64,000 bases of DNA from Lysinibacillus sp. BPa_S21 (GCF_023337795.1 NZ_JALIRS010000012.1:48221-112220); one strand, 5' to 3'; shown: positions 53,550-63,628, numbered from the stretch's first letter. The notes: generated by a model from the sequence alone, not told the origin. Made by a program: numbers and translations.

Positions 53550-54815
53550 ATGGTTTACAAACGCATGTCAAAATCGTCTGCTGAGGCGGTTTTAGATGGA
53601 GATATAACAGGTTGGCGACGAATCTTACCGTTTCTCGGCCCAGCCTTCATTGCAGCGGTTGCCTATATTGATCCAGGCAATTTCGCAACGAATATTACAG
53701 CAGGTTCACAATATGGATATTTACTGCTTTGGGTAATCGCCTTATCTAATTTAATGGCGGTCTTAATTCAATCCTTATCGGCAAAGCTTGGTATTGCGAC
53801 AGGTAAAAATTTACCTGAAGTAGCACGTGAACATTTTTCTAAAAAAACTTCTATATTTTTATGGATACAGGCTGAATTGGTCATTATTGCAACAGACCTT
53901 GCAGAATTTATTGGCGCTGCACTTGGGCTATATTTATTATTCAATATTCCAATGTTACCTGCAGCGCTTATTACAGCAGTCGGCTCATTTGCTATTTTAG
54001 AATTACAGCGCAGAGGCTTTAGAGCGTTTGAAGCAGGTATTTCTGGCATGGTGCTTATTGTGGTATTAGCGTTTGCATTCCAAACATTTTTAGCACAGCC
54101 GAATTGGGGCGAAGTAACAATAGGCATGTTCACACCTCGCTTTGAGGGAGTAGATTCTATTTTACTGGCAACAGGTATTTTAGGAGCAACGGTTATGCCA
54201 CACGCTATTTACTTGCATTCTTCATTAACCCAAAACCGCATCGTTGGCCGAAATGATGAAGAGAAGAAACGGATTTTCCGTTTTGAGTTTATTGATATAA
54301 TCATCGCAATGATCATTGCTGGTGCCATCAATATGAGTATGCTTGTTATTGCTGCGGCAGTATTCCATACACAAGGCGTAGTAGTTGAAGATTTAGATAT
54401 CGCTTATAACGGATTAAAAGAGGCGCTTGGTCCGATGGCGGCAGTGTCCTTTGGTTTAGGGCTTCTCATTGCAGGTCTTGCTAGTTCTTCAGTTGGTACA
54501 CTTGCCGGGGACGTTGTGATGCAAGGCTTTATTCGAAAGAAAATTCCGCTCTATTTACGTCGAGCTATTACAATGCTACCTCCTCTGGTCATCATTGCAG
54601 CTGGCGTAAATGCGACTTATGCACTTGTCCTAAGTCAGGTTATTTTATCTTTTGGTATTGCGTTTGCTCTTGTACCACTTGTACTGTTTACAAGTAAGCG
54701 TGACATTATGGGCAGCCTAGTCAATCGTCGTATGACAACAATTCTAGGATGGATTGTCGTGGTAATTGTAGTTACTTTAAATCTTTATTTATTATGGCAA
54801 ACGGTATTTGGTTAA
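53550..54815 (+). CDS. mntH: Manganese/divalent metal transporter MntH (Nramp)
   Basis: 421 residues, eleven helices. Metal-binding motifs are intact: DPGNFATNITAG (near 41) and MPHAIYLHSSLTQNR (near 215). The consensus transport motif GQSSTITGTYAGQ-type loop reads GLASSSVGTLAGDVVMQGF (near 310). It imports Mn2+ with protons. Regulation is predicted through the MntR box upstream. GAGGGAA precedes the ATG. Confidence 0.93.
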   Translation: MVYKRMSKSSAEAVLDGDITGWRRILPFLGPAFIAAVAYIDPGNFATNITAGSQYGYLLLWVIALSNLMAVLIQSLSAKLGIATGKNLPEVAREHFSKKTSIFLWIQAELVIIATDLAEFIGAALGLYLLFNIPMLPAALITAVGSFAILELQRRGFRAFEAGISGMVLIVVLAFAFQTFLAQPNWGEVTIGMFTPRFEGVDSILLATGILGATVMPHAIYLHSSLTQNRIVGRNDEEKKRIFRFEFIDIIIAMIIAGAINMSMLVIAAAVFHTQGVVVEDLDIAYNGLKEALGPMAAVSFGLGLLIAGLASSSVGTLAGDVVMQGFIRKKIPLYLRRAITMLPPLVIIAAGVNATYALVLSQVILSFGIAFALVPLVLFTSKRDIMGSLVNRRMTTILGWIVVVIVVTLNLYLLWQTVFG

Positions 54816-54820
54816 AAAAA

Positions 54821-54862
54821 GTGCCAGATACAAAGACCTTGATGTGGTCTTGTGTCTGGCAT
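54821..54862 (+). terminator. Terminator of mntH
   Basis: GTGCCAGATACAAAGACC (54821-54838) pairs with GGTCTTGTGTCTGGCAT (54846-54862) with one mismatch, close to the stop codon. Confidence 0.8.
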
Positions 54863-54896
54863 TTCTATATGTAAGGGGCATACTCTCTATAACGTG

Positions 54897-55092
54897 CGGT
54901 TGATTTTCGTTCCGACTGGGCGCTTTGTTGCTGTCGCTTCGCTTTCGCACAGATAAAACATTTGTAGCTGCCGCTTTGCTTTCGCTACAGATAAAACATT
55001 TGTTGCTGTCGCTTCGCTTTCGCCATGCCTTTAGCCTTCGTTCCCCTATAGCTAATCCCCTAGGAGTCGCCAAGTCTCCTCTTCAATCAACT
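54897..55092. repeat. Interspersed repeat family 1, modular copy
   Basis: Keeps both ends (GTTGATTTTCG, AATCAACT) and the GCCTTCGTTCCCCTAT segment, but the hairpin core is replaced by three tandem units of about 39 bp. Each contains TGT(A/T)GCTG(C/T)CGCTT and TTCGC(TA)CAGATAAAACAT. The same module is present twice in the copy at 3441. Confidence 0.8.
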
Positions 55093-55144
55093 TTTATATG
55101 GTATACAATTGTCACCCCTACTACGATGCGCTATTTTTTCAACT

Positions 55145-55834
55145 TTAAATATCTATTTTCTCAATGTTTCGGAATGATAAATAGGCTACGCTTATACCGA
55201 TAATAGCTAAAGTGATTGGTATGAAAATTATATCATACAGGGTGAAGTTGCCTGAATTCGATGATACGACTGATACAATTAATATAGATGATACAATCGT
55301 TGCCGGAATAGAGTATTTTTTCATACCAAAATACAATGGTATTAATGCGATGCATGATGATGAAACTGCATTCATAATCACAGCGGGAATTCGTTGTATT
55401 ATGAAAGAAAGCGTTAATGTATCCGGAAGCAATTGGAAACTCTCACTAACAGTACAAAAAACTGCTGTTACAAAAATAGTCGATAAAATAATTGCACAAA
55501 AAGTAAAAAGAACAACAATGGCTAGCTTTGAAGCAATTAATTTTTTTCTACTTAATGGATACATAAATGCTACAGTGATGGTTCTATATTTGAATTCTCC
55601 AATAATGAATTTAGCGATTAACACACTAGCAAAAATAATAAATACTGCTCTTACACCTGAATCTATAAAGCCAAATGCCGCCTGATAATTTCTGAGATCT
55701 TGATCCCCTTCTACTTTAGTAATAAAGATAAGCAGAAATATAACACCTAGTATTATAAAATTTGCTAAAACGGCTTTTTTTATATATGAACCAATATGGT
55801 ATTTTTTCATTTCTAGCCGCATTAAATTAAGCAC
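55145..55834 (-). CDS. ABC-2 permease of a bacitracin/lantibiotic-type exporter
   Basis: 229 residues, six helices, with a cytoplasmic KYRTITVAFMYPLSRKKLIASKL loop near residue 80 (the E/K-x-T...P-x-S/R motif of ABC-2 permeases). It follows the ABC ATPase and overlaps it by 8 bp. The start is GTG, with GGAGGTG eight bases upstream. Together they form a small BcrAB- or lantibiotic-immunity-like exporter. The next downstream gene is unrelated. Confidence 0.8.
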   Translation of the reverse strand: MLNLMRLEMKKYHIGSYIKKAVLANFIILGVIFLLIFITKVEGDQDLRNYQAAFGFIDSGVRAVFIIFASVLIAKFIIGEFKYRTITVAFMYPLSRKKLIASKLAIVVLFTFCAIILSTIFVTAVFCTVSESFQLLPDTLTLSFIIQRIPAVIMNAVSSSCIALIPLYFGMKKYSIPATIVSSILIVSVVSSNSGNFTLYDIIFIPITLAIIGISVAYLSFRNIEKIDI

Positions 55835-56750
55835 TAGCTACACCTCCATTGATTAACTTCAAGAAATAATCCTCTAATGAGCTTGTTTTTTTGCTAATGC
55901 CCTCAATTTCAATATCATGCTCAATCAATGTTTTAGATAGCACCTTTTGGGAAGCCGTTGATTCATAAATTCGAATACAATAATCATCCATTAGTTTGAA
56001 GTTAGTAATGTTCAATTTACTTTCTATAATAAAGGCAGCCATTTTCGCATCATTAACAATCACTTCAATATAATCTGCTTGACTACGGTTGACAGCGTCC
56101 ATTGATACTTCCTTAATTAATCTTCCATCTTTAATAACCCCAACTGTATCTGCCAATTGTTCAATTTCACCCAAAATGTGACTAGAGATAATAATCGTAA
56201 TTCCATACTCTTTACAAAGCATCTTAAATAGCTCTCGAAGCTCTTTAATGCCAACCGGATCTAGTCCATTAATCGGTTCGTCTAAAATAAGTAATTCCGG
56301 CTTCGTAATAATTGCACGTGCAATACCCAATCGTTGTTTCATTCCAAGAGAAAAGTCTTTCACACGCTTATTCTCCGTATTTGTTAGCTTTACTAAATCT
56401 AGAACATGAGCTATCTCTTTCTTGTCATAATAGCCCATATATTCGCAATGTAATTCTAATGTTTCCTTTGCTGTTAAATCTTCATAAAAAATCGGGTATT
56501 CGATAATCGTTCCCATCCTTTTTAGCACATCGTATGAGCGGTCCATTAATTTTTCACCAAAGATTTCAATATCTCCACTCGTTGGCTTCGTAAGGTTTGT
56601 TAGCATTTTCATGACTGTCGTTTTTCCGGCACCATTAGGACCTAAAAACCCGTATATCTCTCCCTTTTTCACATGCATAGTCACAGCAGAAACGACTTCT
56701 TTTCCCTCAAACACCTTTGTAAGCTGATTTGTTTTCACAATATATGTCAT
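55827..56750 (-). CDS. ABC ATPase, BcrA/lantibiotic-immunity type
   Basis: 307 residues. Walker A GPNGAGKTT at about 38-46, signature FSLGMKQRLGIARAI, Walker B LLILDEPINGLDP and H-switch SSHILGEIEQL. The C-terminal 90 residues form the extra domain common in BcrA. Its operon neighbours are a permease and, across a terminator, a two-component system, the usual arrangement for peptide-antibiotic defence. The substrate cannot be read from sequence. Confidence 0.9.
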   Translation of the reverse strand: MTYIVKTNQLTKVFEGKEVVSAVTMHVKKGEIYGFLGPNGAGKTTVMKMLTNLTKPTSGDIEIFGEKLMDRSYDVLKRMGTIIEYPIFYEDLTAKETLELHCEYMGYYDKKEIAHVLDLVKLTNTENKRVKDFSLGMKQRLGIARAIITKPELLILDEPINGLDPVGIKELRELFKMLCKEYGITIIISSHILGEIEQLADTVGVIKDGRLIKEVSMDAVNRSQADYIEVIVNDAKMAAFIIESKLNITNFKLMDDYCIRIYESTASQKVLSKTLIEHDIEIEGISKKTSSLEDYFLKLINGGVASA

Positions 56751-56844
56751 GTAGATCTCTCCCTTAAATTTAGCTACCCTTATTATAAAAAATGAAGCTC
56801 TCTAATTTATTACTTGATTCTTACAAATTTCTTAAGTGCAGAAG

Positions 56845-56879
56845 AAAAGCTTGTAAAGCCATAAAATTGCTCTACAAGC
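56845..56879 (-). terminator. Terminator after the two-component genes
   Basis: GCTTGTAAAGC (56849-56859) pairs with GCTCTACAAGC (56869-56879), followed by TTTTCTTC on the minus strand. It is modest and may allow read-through into the ABC genes. Confidence 0.65.
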
Positions 56880-56887
56880 GCGGCTGC

Positions 56888-57823
56888 TCAGTATGTCATT
56901 CGTTTTAAAGAAACTGTAAAAATAGTCTTCTCATATGGGATACTAGAAAGCTGGATAGAGCCCTCCATTAATTCTACAAGACGTTTTGTAATCGTTAAGC
57001 CAAGACCGCTCCCTTGAAAGGATTTATTTCTAGAATCCTCAAGCGTATACAATCTTTCAAAAACATTATCAATATGATATTCGTCAATCCCCTTACCACG
57101 ATCCCAAACATCAATAAAAATAGTAGTATCATCATTTCTTACCGTGAGCCCAATGATGTTTCCTGCAGCACCGTAGGCAATAGCATTTGACAATAAATTA
57201 TTCAGCACCCTATCTAACGCTTCTTCATTACCAAGGGCATACATGGACATTTCTGGTATTTCTATATCAATCTCTAATCCCATAGACGTGACCATATCGT
57301 AAAATGATAAAATATTTTTTCGGCAAATTTCACCTACATTAATTTTCGTCATTGGATAATCTGTATCTCCAGCCTCCAATTTTGCCAGGTCAAAAAATGT
57401 ATGAATTATTTTTAATACTTCCAATGTTTTAGAATGAACACCAATGAGTAACCTTTGCCGCTCTTCATCACTAAGTGACTGATTAAGCTGCAGCATTTCC
57501 GAATAACCTAGTACAACTGTTAAAGGCGTTTTAAGATCATGCGAAATATTGGCCAGCATCTTTTTCATGGAGCTTTCCATTTTTCGATGTGTTGCCCGCA
57601 CTTTTTGATTGTGATCTAACAACGCATTCATCACAATAAGTAGCTGCTGCAATTCCTGATTGACCGTCGACACTAAAATCTTTTCGTTCGATTGTTCATC
57701 AATGATTACTTGCAGTTTTTGATGCATGTATTGAATCGTAGTGTCCTGTTGCCTTTTTGCTCTCACCTGAAAAATAATAATTCCTACGAGTAACACCATC
57801 ATCAGTAATAAAAATATAATCAT
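56888..57823 (-). CDS. Sensor histidine kinase with minimal sensor region
   Basis: 311 residues with one N-terminal helix (about 1-18) and almost no extracellular part, followed by a coiled linker. HisKA: MLANISHDLKTPLTVVLGYSEML near residue 93. HATPase: NLLSNAIAYGAAG, DRGKGID, GSGLGLTITK. Kinases like this, next to an ABC exporter, usually sense through the transporter (BceS/LcrS type), although they usually have two helices. The response regulator gene is 6 bp upstream. Confidence 0.88.
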   Translation of the reverse strand: MIIFLLLMMVLLVGIIIFQVRAKRQQDTTIQYMHQKLQVIIDEQSNEKILVSTVNQELQQLLIVMNALLDHNQKVRATHRKMESSMKKMLANISHDLKTPLTVVLGYSEMLQLNQSLSDEERQRLLIGVHSKTLEVLKIIHTFFDLAKLEAGDTDYPMTKINVGEICRKNILSFYDMVTSMGLEIDIEIPEMSMYALGNEEALDRVLNNLLSNAIAYGAAGNIIGLTVRNDDTTIFIDVWDRGKGIDEYHIDNVFERLYTLEDSRNKSFQGSGLGLTITKRLVELMEGSIQLSSIPYEKTIFTVSLKRMTY

Positions 57824-57828
57824 AGCGT

Positions 57829-58521
57829 TTACCCTTCAAATTTATAGCCGATGCCCCAAAGCGTTTTAATATATTGCGGATTGGATGGATCTTCTTCAAT
57901 TTTTTCACGTAATCTTCTTATATGTACATTAATAATATTTTCATCCCCATAGTAAGCATCATTCCAAATCAATTGATAAATTTGCTGCTTTGTAAAAACA
58001 CGATTACGATTTGTTACAAATAATTTTAAGATGGCAAATTCCTTCGACGTTAGCTTTAGCATTTGTCCATTCTTCTCTACCGAAAAATTAACAAGATCTA
58101 TCAATAAGTTGTCTACCTCTACTATATCTTTCTTATCCTCTTCTTGATTGGCGTATTTTGTAGCTCTTCTAATTGCGGCTTTGACACGCGCCGAAAATTC
58201 CAGCATCGAAAATGGCTTGGCAATATAATCATCTGCCCCCAACCCTAGGCCTAACGCTTTATCGACATCACTATCCTTAGCTGACATGATGATAATCGGA
58301 AGTGATGCTTGCTCTCGTACAATCTTTAAAACTTCTAATCCATTAAGTTTCGGTATCATAATATCCAAAATTACTAAATCGAAGCGATTGTTTAAACAAT
58401 TTTGTAGTGCTTCTTCTCCATTTACGGCAGAGGTAACAAGGAACCCCTCCATCGTTAAATAGCTTTCTACCATTTCACGAATGGCTTGGTCATCTTCTAC
58501 TAATAAAATATGCTTTTGCAC
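57829..58521 (-). CDS. OmpR-family response regulator
   Basis: 230 residues. Receiver 1-115 with VEDDQA, DLVILDIMIPKLNG (phospho-Asp near 51) and DYIAKPFSM. Winged helix 130-228 with ILKLFVTNRNRVFTKQQIYQLIWND and NIINVHIRRLREKIEEDPS. The frame extends upstream, but AGAGG is nine bases before the GTG at 58521, so I start there. It probably controls the ABC exporter downstream. Confidence 0.88.
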   Translation of the reverse strand: MQKHILLVEDDQAIREMVESYLTMEGFLVTSAVNGEEALQNCLNNRFDLVILDIMIPKLNGLEVLKIVREQASLPIIIMSAKDSDVDKALGLGLGADDYIAKPFSMLEFSARVKAAIRRATKYANQEEDKKDIVEVDNLLIDLVNFSVEKNGQMLKLTSKEFAILKLFVTNRNRVFTKQQIYQLIWNDAYYGDENIINVHIRRLREKIEEDPSNPQYIKTLWGIGYKFEG

Positions 58522-58696
58522 CTTCACGCACCTCTTTCCAACATATCTATTGATTGCCATTTATACAACAGTCTACCACATTCGGACTTACCACCAAAAG
58601 TAGGCAAAAATTTTGGAAACTAGAAACCCTCCGTTTAAATCTGAATAAATAAATTTTATCTATACAAATTTTTGAGGTTTCTATATTTCATACCTA

Positions 58697-58737
58697 AAAA
58701 AACTGTCCTGCGAGCATTTTTATAACTCACAGGACAG
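58697..58737 (-). terminator. Terminator of the lysine permease gene
   Basis: CTGTCCTG.GAG (58703-58714) pairs with CTC.CAGGACAG (58726-58737); T's follow on the minus strand. Confidence 0.85.
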
Positions 58738-58749
58738 CTTTTTTATTAA

Positions 58750-60210
58750 TTATTCGACTTTTAAATCACATTGCTCTAGTGGAATCATTTTTGTTTTATG
58801 CTTAATTTTATAGCTAAGCCATAACAGCAAGAACAGTGGAATACCGATATACGAGACAAGGACTCCGTACCAGTCTATTGTATTACCCATAAAGGCATTG
58901 TAGTTTTGTCCAATAACAACAATCATACAAACCGTAAAGGCAAACAGCGGACCGAATGGAAATAGCTTTGCTTTATACGGCAACAATTTCGGATCTAAGC
59001 CCTGTACATCGAACGCTCGACGGAAACGGTAATGGCTAAATGCTATTCCTAGCCAGGCAATAAAGCCAGACATCCCGGAAGCATTTAGAAGCCACATATA
59101 GACCACACCATCACCAAAGAATGAAGCTAAAAATGCTAGGCAGCCTACTGCTAAAGTCGCCAATAATGCATAAATTGGAATACCTCGACGACTTAGTTTA
59201 GTGAAAAATTTCGGTGCATGTCCATCTACCGCTAATTGCCAAAGCATACGTGACGATGCATAAAGCCCTGAATTCCCTGCTGATAGCATCGCTGTTAGAA
59301 TGATAGCATTCATCAATGAAGCAGCAAAGGCAATTCCTAAACGGTCGAACACCAGTGTAAATGGTGACACAGCAATATCTTCAGATAACAAACGTGCGTC
59401 TGTAAATGGAATCAGCATGCCAATTGCACCAATCGCTAAAATATAAAATAAAAGAATGCGCCAGAAAACCGACTTAACTGCTTTCGGAATATTTTTTCCA
59501 GGGTCATCTGTCTCGCCTGCTGTTATTCCAAGTAGCTCTGTTCCTTGGAACGAGAATCCCGCAGCTAAGAAAATACCAAATGTAGCAAGGAAGCCACCGT
59601 GGAATGGTCCATCACTGATAAAGAAATTCGTAAAGCCTACAGGAGCTTTTCCTCCTAAAATACCAAAAATCATTAAGAAACTAATGATTATAAAGATAAT
59701 GACAGTTACAACCTTTATCATGGAAAACCAATATTCACTTTCACCATAGCTTTTTACCGATAATAGATTAAACGTTAAAACGACCGCAATAAATAAAACA
59801 GTCCAAAGTGCTGATGAGCTATCTGGGAACCAATATTTCATAATTAATGACACAGCAGAAATCTCTGCCGCAATTGTTATTGCCCAGTTGTACCAGTAGT
59901 TCCAACCAAGTGCAAAGCCTAGAGCTGGGTCTACAAATTTGGTAGCATACGTACTAAATGAACCCGATGATGGCATATAGGCTGCCATTTCTCCTAAGCT
60001 CGTCATTAAAAAATACACCATGATACCGATTAATGCGTAGGCGAGTAGTGCACCTCCAGGACCTGCTTGCGCAATGGCACCTCCACTAGCTAAAAACAAT
60101 CCTGTACCGATTGTACCGCCTAATGAAATCATTGTAATATGACGGCTTTTTAATTCTTTTTTCAACTTCGGCGCTTTATGACCGAGCTGATTGACTTTTA
60201 TCTCACTCAC
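58750..60210 (-). CDS. lysP: Lysine permease (LysP/YvsH-like, APC family)
   Basis: 486 residues, twelve helices. The APC signature is present: RHITMISLGGTIGTGLFLASGGAIAQAGPGG at residues 23-53, EMAAYMPSSGSFSTYATKF near 73-91, FSFQGTELLGITAGETDDPGKNIPKAV near 218-244. The leader contains a lysine riboswitch, which makes lysine the most likely substrate. The start is GTG with AAGGAAGGAAG upstream. Confidence 0.88.
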   Translation of the reverse strand: MSEIKVNQLGHKAPKLKKELKSRHITMISLGGTIGTGLFLASGGAIAQAGPGGALLAYALIGIMVYFLMTSLGEMAAYMPSSGSFSTYATKFVDPALGFALGWNYWYNWAITIAAEISAVSLIMKYWFPDSSSALWTVLFIAVVLTFNLLSVKSYGESEYWFSMIKVVTVIIFIIISFLMIFGILGGKAPVGFTNFFISDGPFHGGFLATFGIFLAAGFSFQGTELLGITAGETDDPGKNIPKAVKSVFWRILLFYILAIGAIGMLIPFTDARLLSEDIAVSPFTLVFDRLGIAFAASLMNAIILTAMLSAGNSGLYASSRMLWQLAVDGHAPKFFTKLSRRGIPIYALLATLAVGCLAFLASFFGDGVVYMWLLNASGMSGFIAWLGIAFSHYRFRRAFDVQGLDPKLLPYKAKLFPFGPLFAFTVCMIVVIGQNYNAFMGNTIDWYGVLVSYIGIPLFLLLWLSYKIKHKTKMIPLEQCDLKVE

Positions 60211-60239
60211 GTTATAGCTTCCTTCCTTTTATAAGAGGC

Positions 60240-60275
60240 AAAAAAATGCCATCACATGAACATTACTGTGATGGC
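60240..60275 (-). terminator. Riboswitch terminator upstream of lysP
   Basis: GCCATCACA (60248-60256) pairs with TGTGATGGC (60267-60275); on the minus strand ATTTTTTTG follows. This is the expression platform of the lysine riboswitch. Confidence 0.88.
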
Positions 60276-60294
60276 TAAGTAAATCCTCTGTTCT

Positions 60295-60475
60295 TTCAAA
60301 ATGATAGCTCAACACGTTGTTCAAACGTGACAGTTCTGTTCCTTTCGGAGACAGCCCCAGCATGAGGTTTTCAAGTCCCCTCACACTTCGGCAGTATTTC
60401 CTTTCAACTAATATCTCTAATGCTTGTCATTTCCATTAGCATACTCTTAAATACCGCGACCTCTACCTCACTATA
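60295..60475 (-). ncRNA. Lysine riboswitch (L-box)
   Basis: Minus strand blocks in order: GAGGTAGAGGTCGCGGTAT, AAGAGTATGCTAATGG, GAAAGGAAATACTGCCGAAG, GCTGGGGCTGTCTCCGAAAG, GAACAGAACTGTCACG, GTTGAGCTATC. These match the L-box core. Lysine binding should favour the terminator next to lysP. Ends are approximate. Confidence 0.9.
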
Positions 60476-60649
60476 AACATGAGGCATATAAATATTAAAT
60501 TTATGATGGGTTTTAGTTTAACATACGACCTATGCCATTTCAATAACTCGAACAATGTTCGGTATTTTGTGAATTTTCCACTATTTTGATTAGTGTGATA
60601 AAGTAGTATAGTAATTCAATCAAAATTGTTCTAACAGGGGGGGATTTAC

Positions 60650-61858
60650 TTGACTACACATGAACATACCGATACTTATTCAAGCAGGAAAATTAACTGG
60701 AAAGGTACAACCTTATTACTAGTTATCGGCGTAATTTGTATTGCTTCGACATTACGGATGCCGCTAACAGTGGTTGGACCTATTATTTCCTTTATCCGTG
60801 AAGATCTCGGCATATCTAATATACTAGCGGGCTTTCTAACAACGATCCCACTACTAGCATTTGCAATCATTTCTCCATTCGCACCAATTGTCGCACGTAA
60901 ATTGGGGCTAGAAATAACATTATTTTTATCAACTATTCTTTTAGCGTTAGGAATTGTACTACGCTCCCTTGGCACAACTAGTTTACTCATAGTCGGTACT
61001 ATGTTAATCGGCATAGCCATTTCATTCGGTAATGTACTAATTCCGGGATTACTTAAATTAAAGTTTCCCTATCACGTAGGTTTACTTATGGCATTTTTCA
61101 CAATGTCGATGAATTTAACAGCTGGACTCGGTGCTGGCATTAGCTATCCTGTTGCCAGTTCATCACTTGGCTGGCAAGGAGCGCTGGCAATCGCACTTGT
61201 TCTTGTCGTGTTAACCATTTTAATTTGGATTCCGCAGTTGAAATTTAATAAGCCTGAACCGACTGTTAAAACAACGAAAGAACGTACACCATTATGGAAA
61301 TCTCCTGTTACTTGGGCAGTAACGGGCGCTATGGGGTTTCAATCATTATTATTCTACACAACCGCCGCTTGGATTCCTGAAATATATATATCACAAGGAT
61401 TAGCTGCAGATCGTGCAGGGTGGATGTTTTCCATCATGCAATTTTCACAAGTCCCAATGGCTTTAGTGGTGCCTATTATCGCTAGTAAAATGACATCTCA
61501 ACGACCTCTCGTATTAATGTTTACTGTATTTTACTTAGTTGGCTTTATCGGAGTAGTGATGGAATGGAAGAGCCTCGCTGTACTGTGGATGGTGCTACTA
61601 GGCTTAGCTGGAGGGGCTTCATTCGCTTTAGCAATGATGTTCTTTACACTACGTACCCGTACAGCTTTTGAGGCAGCTGATTTATCAGGGTTTGCCCAAT
61701 CATTAGGGTATTTATTAGCCGCAATCGGTCCAATCTTATTTGGTTATTTGCATGATTTATTCGGCGGCTGGAATACCGCGGGTTGGTTATTTGTCATCGT
61801 AGTATTAATACTCTTCATATGTTCATTTAGAGCTTCTAAAAATGAATATGTGAATTAA
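60650..61858 (+). CDS. CynX/NimT-family MFS transporter
   Basis: 402 residues with twelve helices. RMPLTVVGPIISFIREDLGIS near residue 37 is the CynX/NimT signature, and the central loop KPEPTVKTTKERTPLWKSPVTWAVT joins the halves. Related transporters move cyanate, nitroimidazoles or amino-acid-like compounds; this one is unassigned. The start is TTG with AGGGGGGG upstream. It is divergent from lysP. Confidence 0.82.
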   Translation: MTTHEHTDTYSSRKINWKGTTLLLVIGVICIASTLRMPLTVVGPIISFIREDLGISNILAGFLTTIPLLAFAIISPFAPIVARKLGLEITLFLSTILLALGIVLRSLGTTSLLIVGTMLIGIAISFGNVLIPGLLKLKFPYHVGLLMAFFTMSMNLTAGLGAGISYPVASSSLGWQGALAIALVLVVLTILIWIPQLKFNKPEPTVKTTKERTPLWKSPVTWAVTGAMGFQSLLFYTTAAWIPEIYISQGLAADRAGWMFSIMQFSQVPMALVVPIIASKMTSQRPLVLMFTVFYLVGFIGVVMEWKSLAVLWMVLLGLAGGASFALAMMFFTLRTRTAFEAADLSGFAQSLGYLLAAIGPILFGYLHDLFGGWNTAGWLFVIVVLILFICSFRASKNEYVN

Positions 61859-61859
61859 T

Positions 61860-61920
61860 ATCCGCCGGAGGCTTTAACTTCTTTCAGCGGGTGCTCGGAT
61901 ATCCTCTGAAAGAAGTTAAA
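61860..61920. repeat. Fragment of repeat family 2
   Basis: ATCCGCCGGAGGCTTTAACT occurs also near 28950 and, altered, near 63465. Here it begins a hairpin TTTAACTTCTTTCAG/CTGAAAGAAGTTAAA (about 61872-61920). Confidence 0.65.
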
Positions 61921-61954
61921 AAGCACTAGTTTTAAACAAACCAGTGCTTTTTTT
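61918..61954 (+). terminator. Terminator of the CynX-type gene
   Basis: AAGCACT.GTTT pairs with AAAC.AGTGCTT and is followed by seven T's. Confidence 0.85.
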
Positions 61955-61994
61955 ATTTGCGAAAGACAACATTCAGTATATAAATAAAACAGTT

Positions 61995-63044
61995 CTATTC
62001 ATACATTGGTTTCTGATAAAAATAGTTCGGTGTATTATAAACATTAACATAAGGCTTATGGAAAATATGCGTTGTAGCTGGTGAAAGAGGTGGGATCAAC
62101 CACGTCCAATTGCCTGTAACTTTACGATCTATTGCTGCTTCTGTTTCCTCGAACAATTTAAATTGCTGTGCAGCTGTATGATGATCTACAATGCTGACAC
62201 CGTCCTCTTTAAAGGAATGTAGAACTGCAATATTCAGCTCAACTAATGCACGATCACGCCATAGAGAAGCCTGTCTAGTTGTATCGAGATTGAAAATTTC
62301 CGCAATAGCAGGAAGCATATTATAACGTTCTTGATCCGCTAAATTACGTGCCCCAATTTCTGTACCCATATACCAACCATTAAATGGGGCGGCCTCAAAA
62401 TCAATACTTGCCATTTGGAAGCGCATGCTTGAAATAATCGGCACTGCATACCATTTCAATCCTAACTTCTCTATTTGAGGAGATCCTGGATGACGAATTG
62501 GTACCTCGAGTATATATTCATCAGGAATTATAAACACCTGTGGCTCCTTTCCATCCACCTGTACAATAAGCGGAAGGATATCAAAGGCTGTTCTTTCACC
62601 TTGCCAGCCAAGTGATTCACATACTTTTGTAAAGTCAACTGAATGCGGATCACCAACGATCCCAGACTCCGTTTCATAGCCAGCATAACGAATTAGCTGA
62701 TGATTCCATATACGAACTCGCCCTGGTGCAAAAACCGTTATTGTTGGGCGAATTTTCCCACCATTAGTTGCATACTTAATATGCTCAAGCAAAGCAGTGA
62801 AGATACCCTCTTCATTTGAAATATCACGGGCATCTACAACATGTAGCGATTGCCAAAACAATCGACCAATACACTTATTACTATTGCGCCAAGCCACTCG
62901 TGCACCAAAGATTAATTCTTCTGTTGTCGGTATATATTCGCCTGCTGTTTTAATTTGCTGTAATTTATTTTCTAGCCATGTTTTCGACTTATTTTGTTCT
63001 ACTTGATAAAGTTCTAAAAACTGCTGTACTTCATGTAAATTCAT
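61995..63044 (-). CDS. nos: Bacterial nitric oxide synthase oxygenase
   Basis: 349 residues, oxygenase domain only, as in all Bacillales NOS. Heme-ligand cysteine in WRNSNKCIGRLFW (C58); substrate and pterin pocket motifs EVPIRHPG, PFNGWYMGTEIGARNL and DHHTAAQQF are intact. It converts L-arginine to citrulline and NO using redox partners encoded elsewhere. The frame extends five codons upstream, but GGAGGA fixes the ATG at 63044. It is monocistronic. Confidence 0.95.
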   Translation of the reverse strand: MNLHEVQQFLELYQVEQNKSKTWLENKLQQIKTAGEYIPTTEELIFGARVAWRNSNKCIGRLFWQSLHVVDARDISNEEGIFTALLEHIKYATNGGKIRPTITVFAPGRVRIWNHQLIRYAGYETESGIVGDPHSVDFTKVCESLGWQGERTAFDILPLIVQVDGKEPQVFIIPDEYILEVPIRHPGSPQIEKLGLKWYAVPIISSMRFQMASIDFEAAPFNGWYMGTEIGARNLADQERYNMLPAIAEIFNLDTTRQASLWRDRALVELNIAVLHSFKEDGVSIVDHHTAAQQFKLFEETEAAIDRKVTGNWTWLIPPLSPATTHIFHKPYVNVYNTPNYFYQKPMYE

Positions 63045-63281
63045 ATCGAATTCCTCCATCTACCCTCATATTAGAGGAATAGAACTATATTCACCACGAA
63101 AATATCTGCTAGAAAACATACATCTTTTATATATGAAATACTTTGTTCAATATTTAATATCATCTCTTTTATTTTTCTAAATTTATTTATGGATTAGGGT
63201 TCCCATTTTGAGTAGACATTATAAAAATTAGAGGAAATTACAGAGGAAAAACTATTGAGCATGGTTTTTTAATGAATTATA

Positions 63282-63490
63282 TCTTGGCATAATTGCGTCC
63301 GGAATTGTCCTTTCGCTTAGCCTGTATTGAGGATCGACACGATGTCGTTGATTTTGGTAATGCCGTAGGACGTGGCATTTTACTGTTACAATCAATTAGC
63401 CGTTACCGCATGGATATGATGATTTTAGGCTAACACCCTACATGAAATCCCTTCCGATTCCGTGACATCCGTCAAAGGCTTTAACTTCTA
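63282..63490. repeat. Interspersed structured repeat, family 2, diverged copy
   Basis: Starts GCATAATTGCGTCCGGAAT, as at 28889. The core reads CGAC-ACGAT-GTCG (63335-63347), then TTGATT (63348-63353) with AATCAA (63390-63395), enclosing AATGCC/GGCATT. Loop bases ACGAT and AGGAC are shared with the other copies, while the stems differ. The right end TTCCGATTCCGTGACATCCG matches family 2. The rest of 63045-63628 shows no gene. Confidence 0.8.
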
Positions 63491-63628
63491 TGCCCAAGTA
63501 TAGACAAGAGAAGCCTTCAGTCATTATCCCCATCTCAATATTTAAGAGTAGACGTTACTACCTGGGAATTAGAGATACAATTTCATTCATGAATGGTATC
63601 TTGTTGTCAGTATAGTTGGCATAAAAAA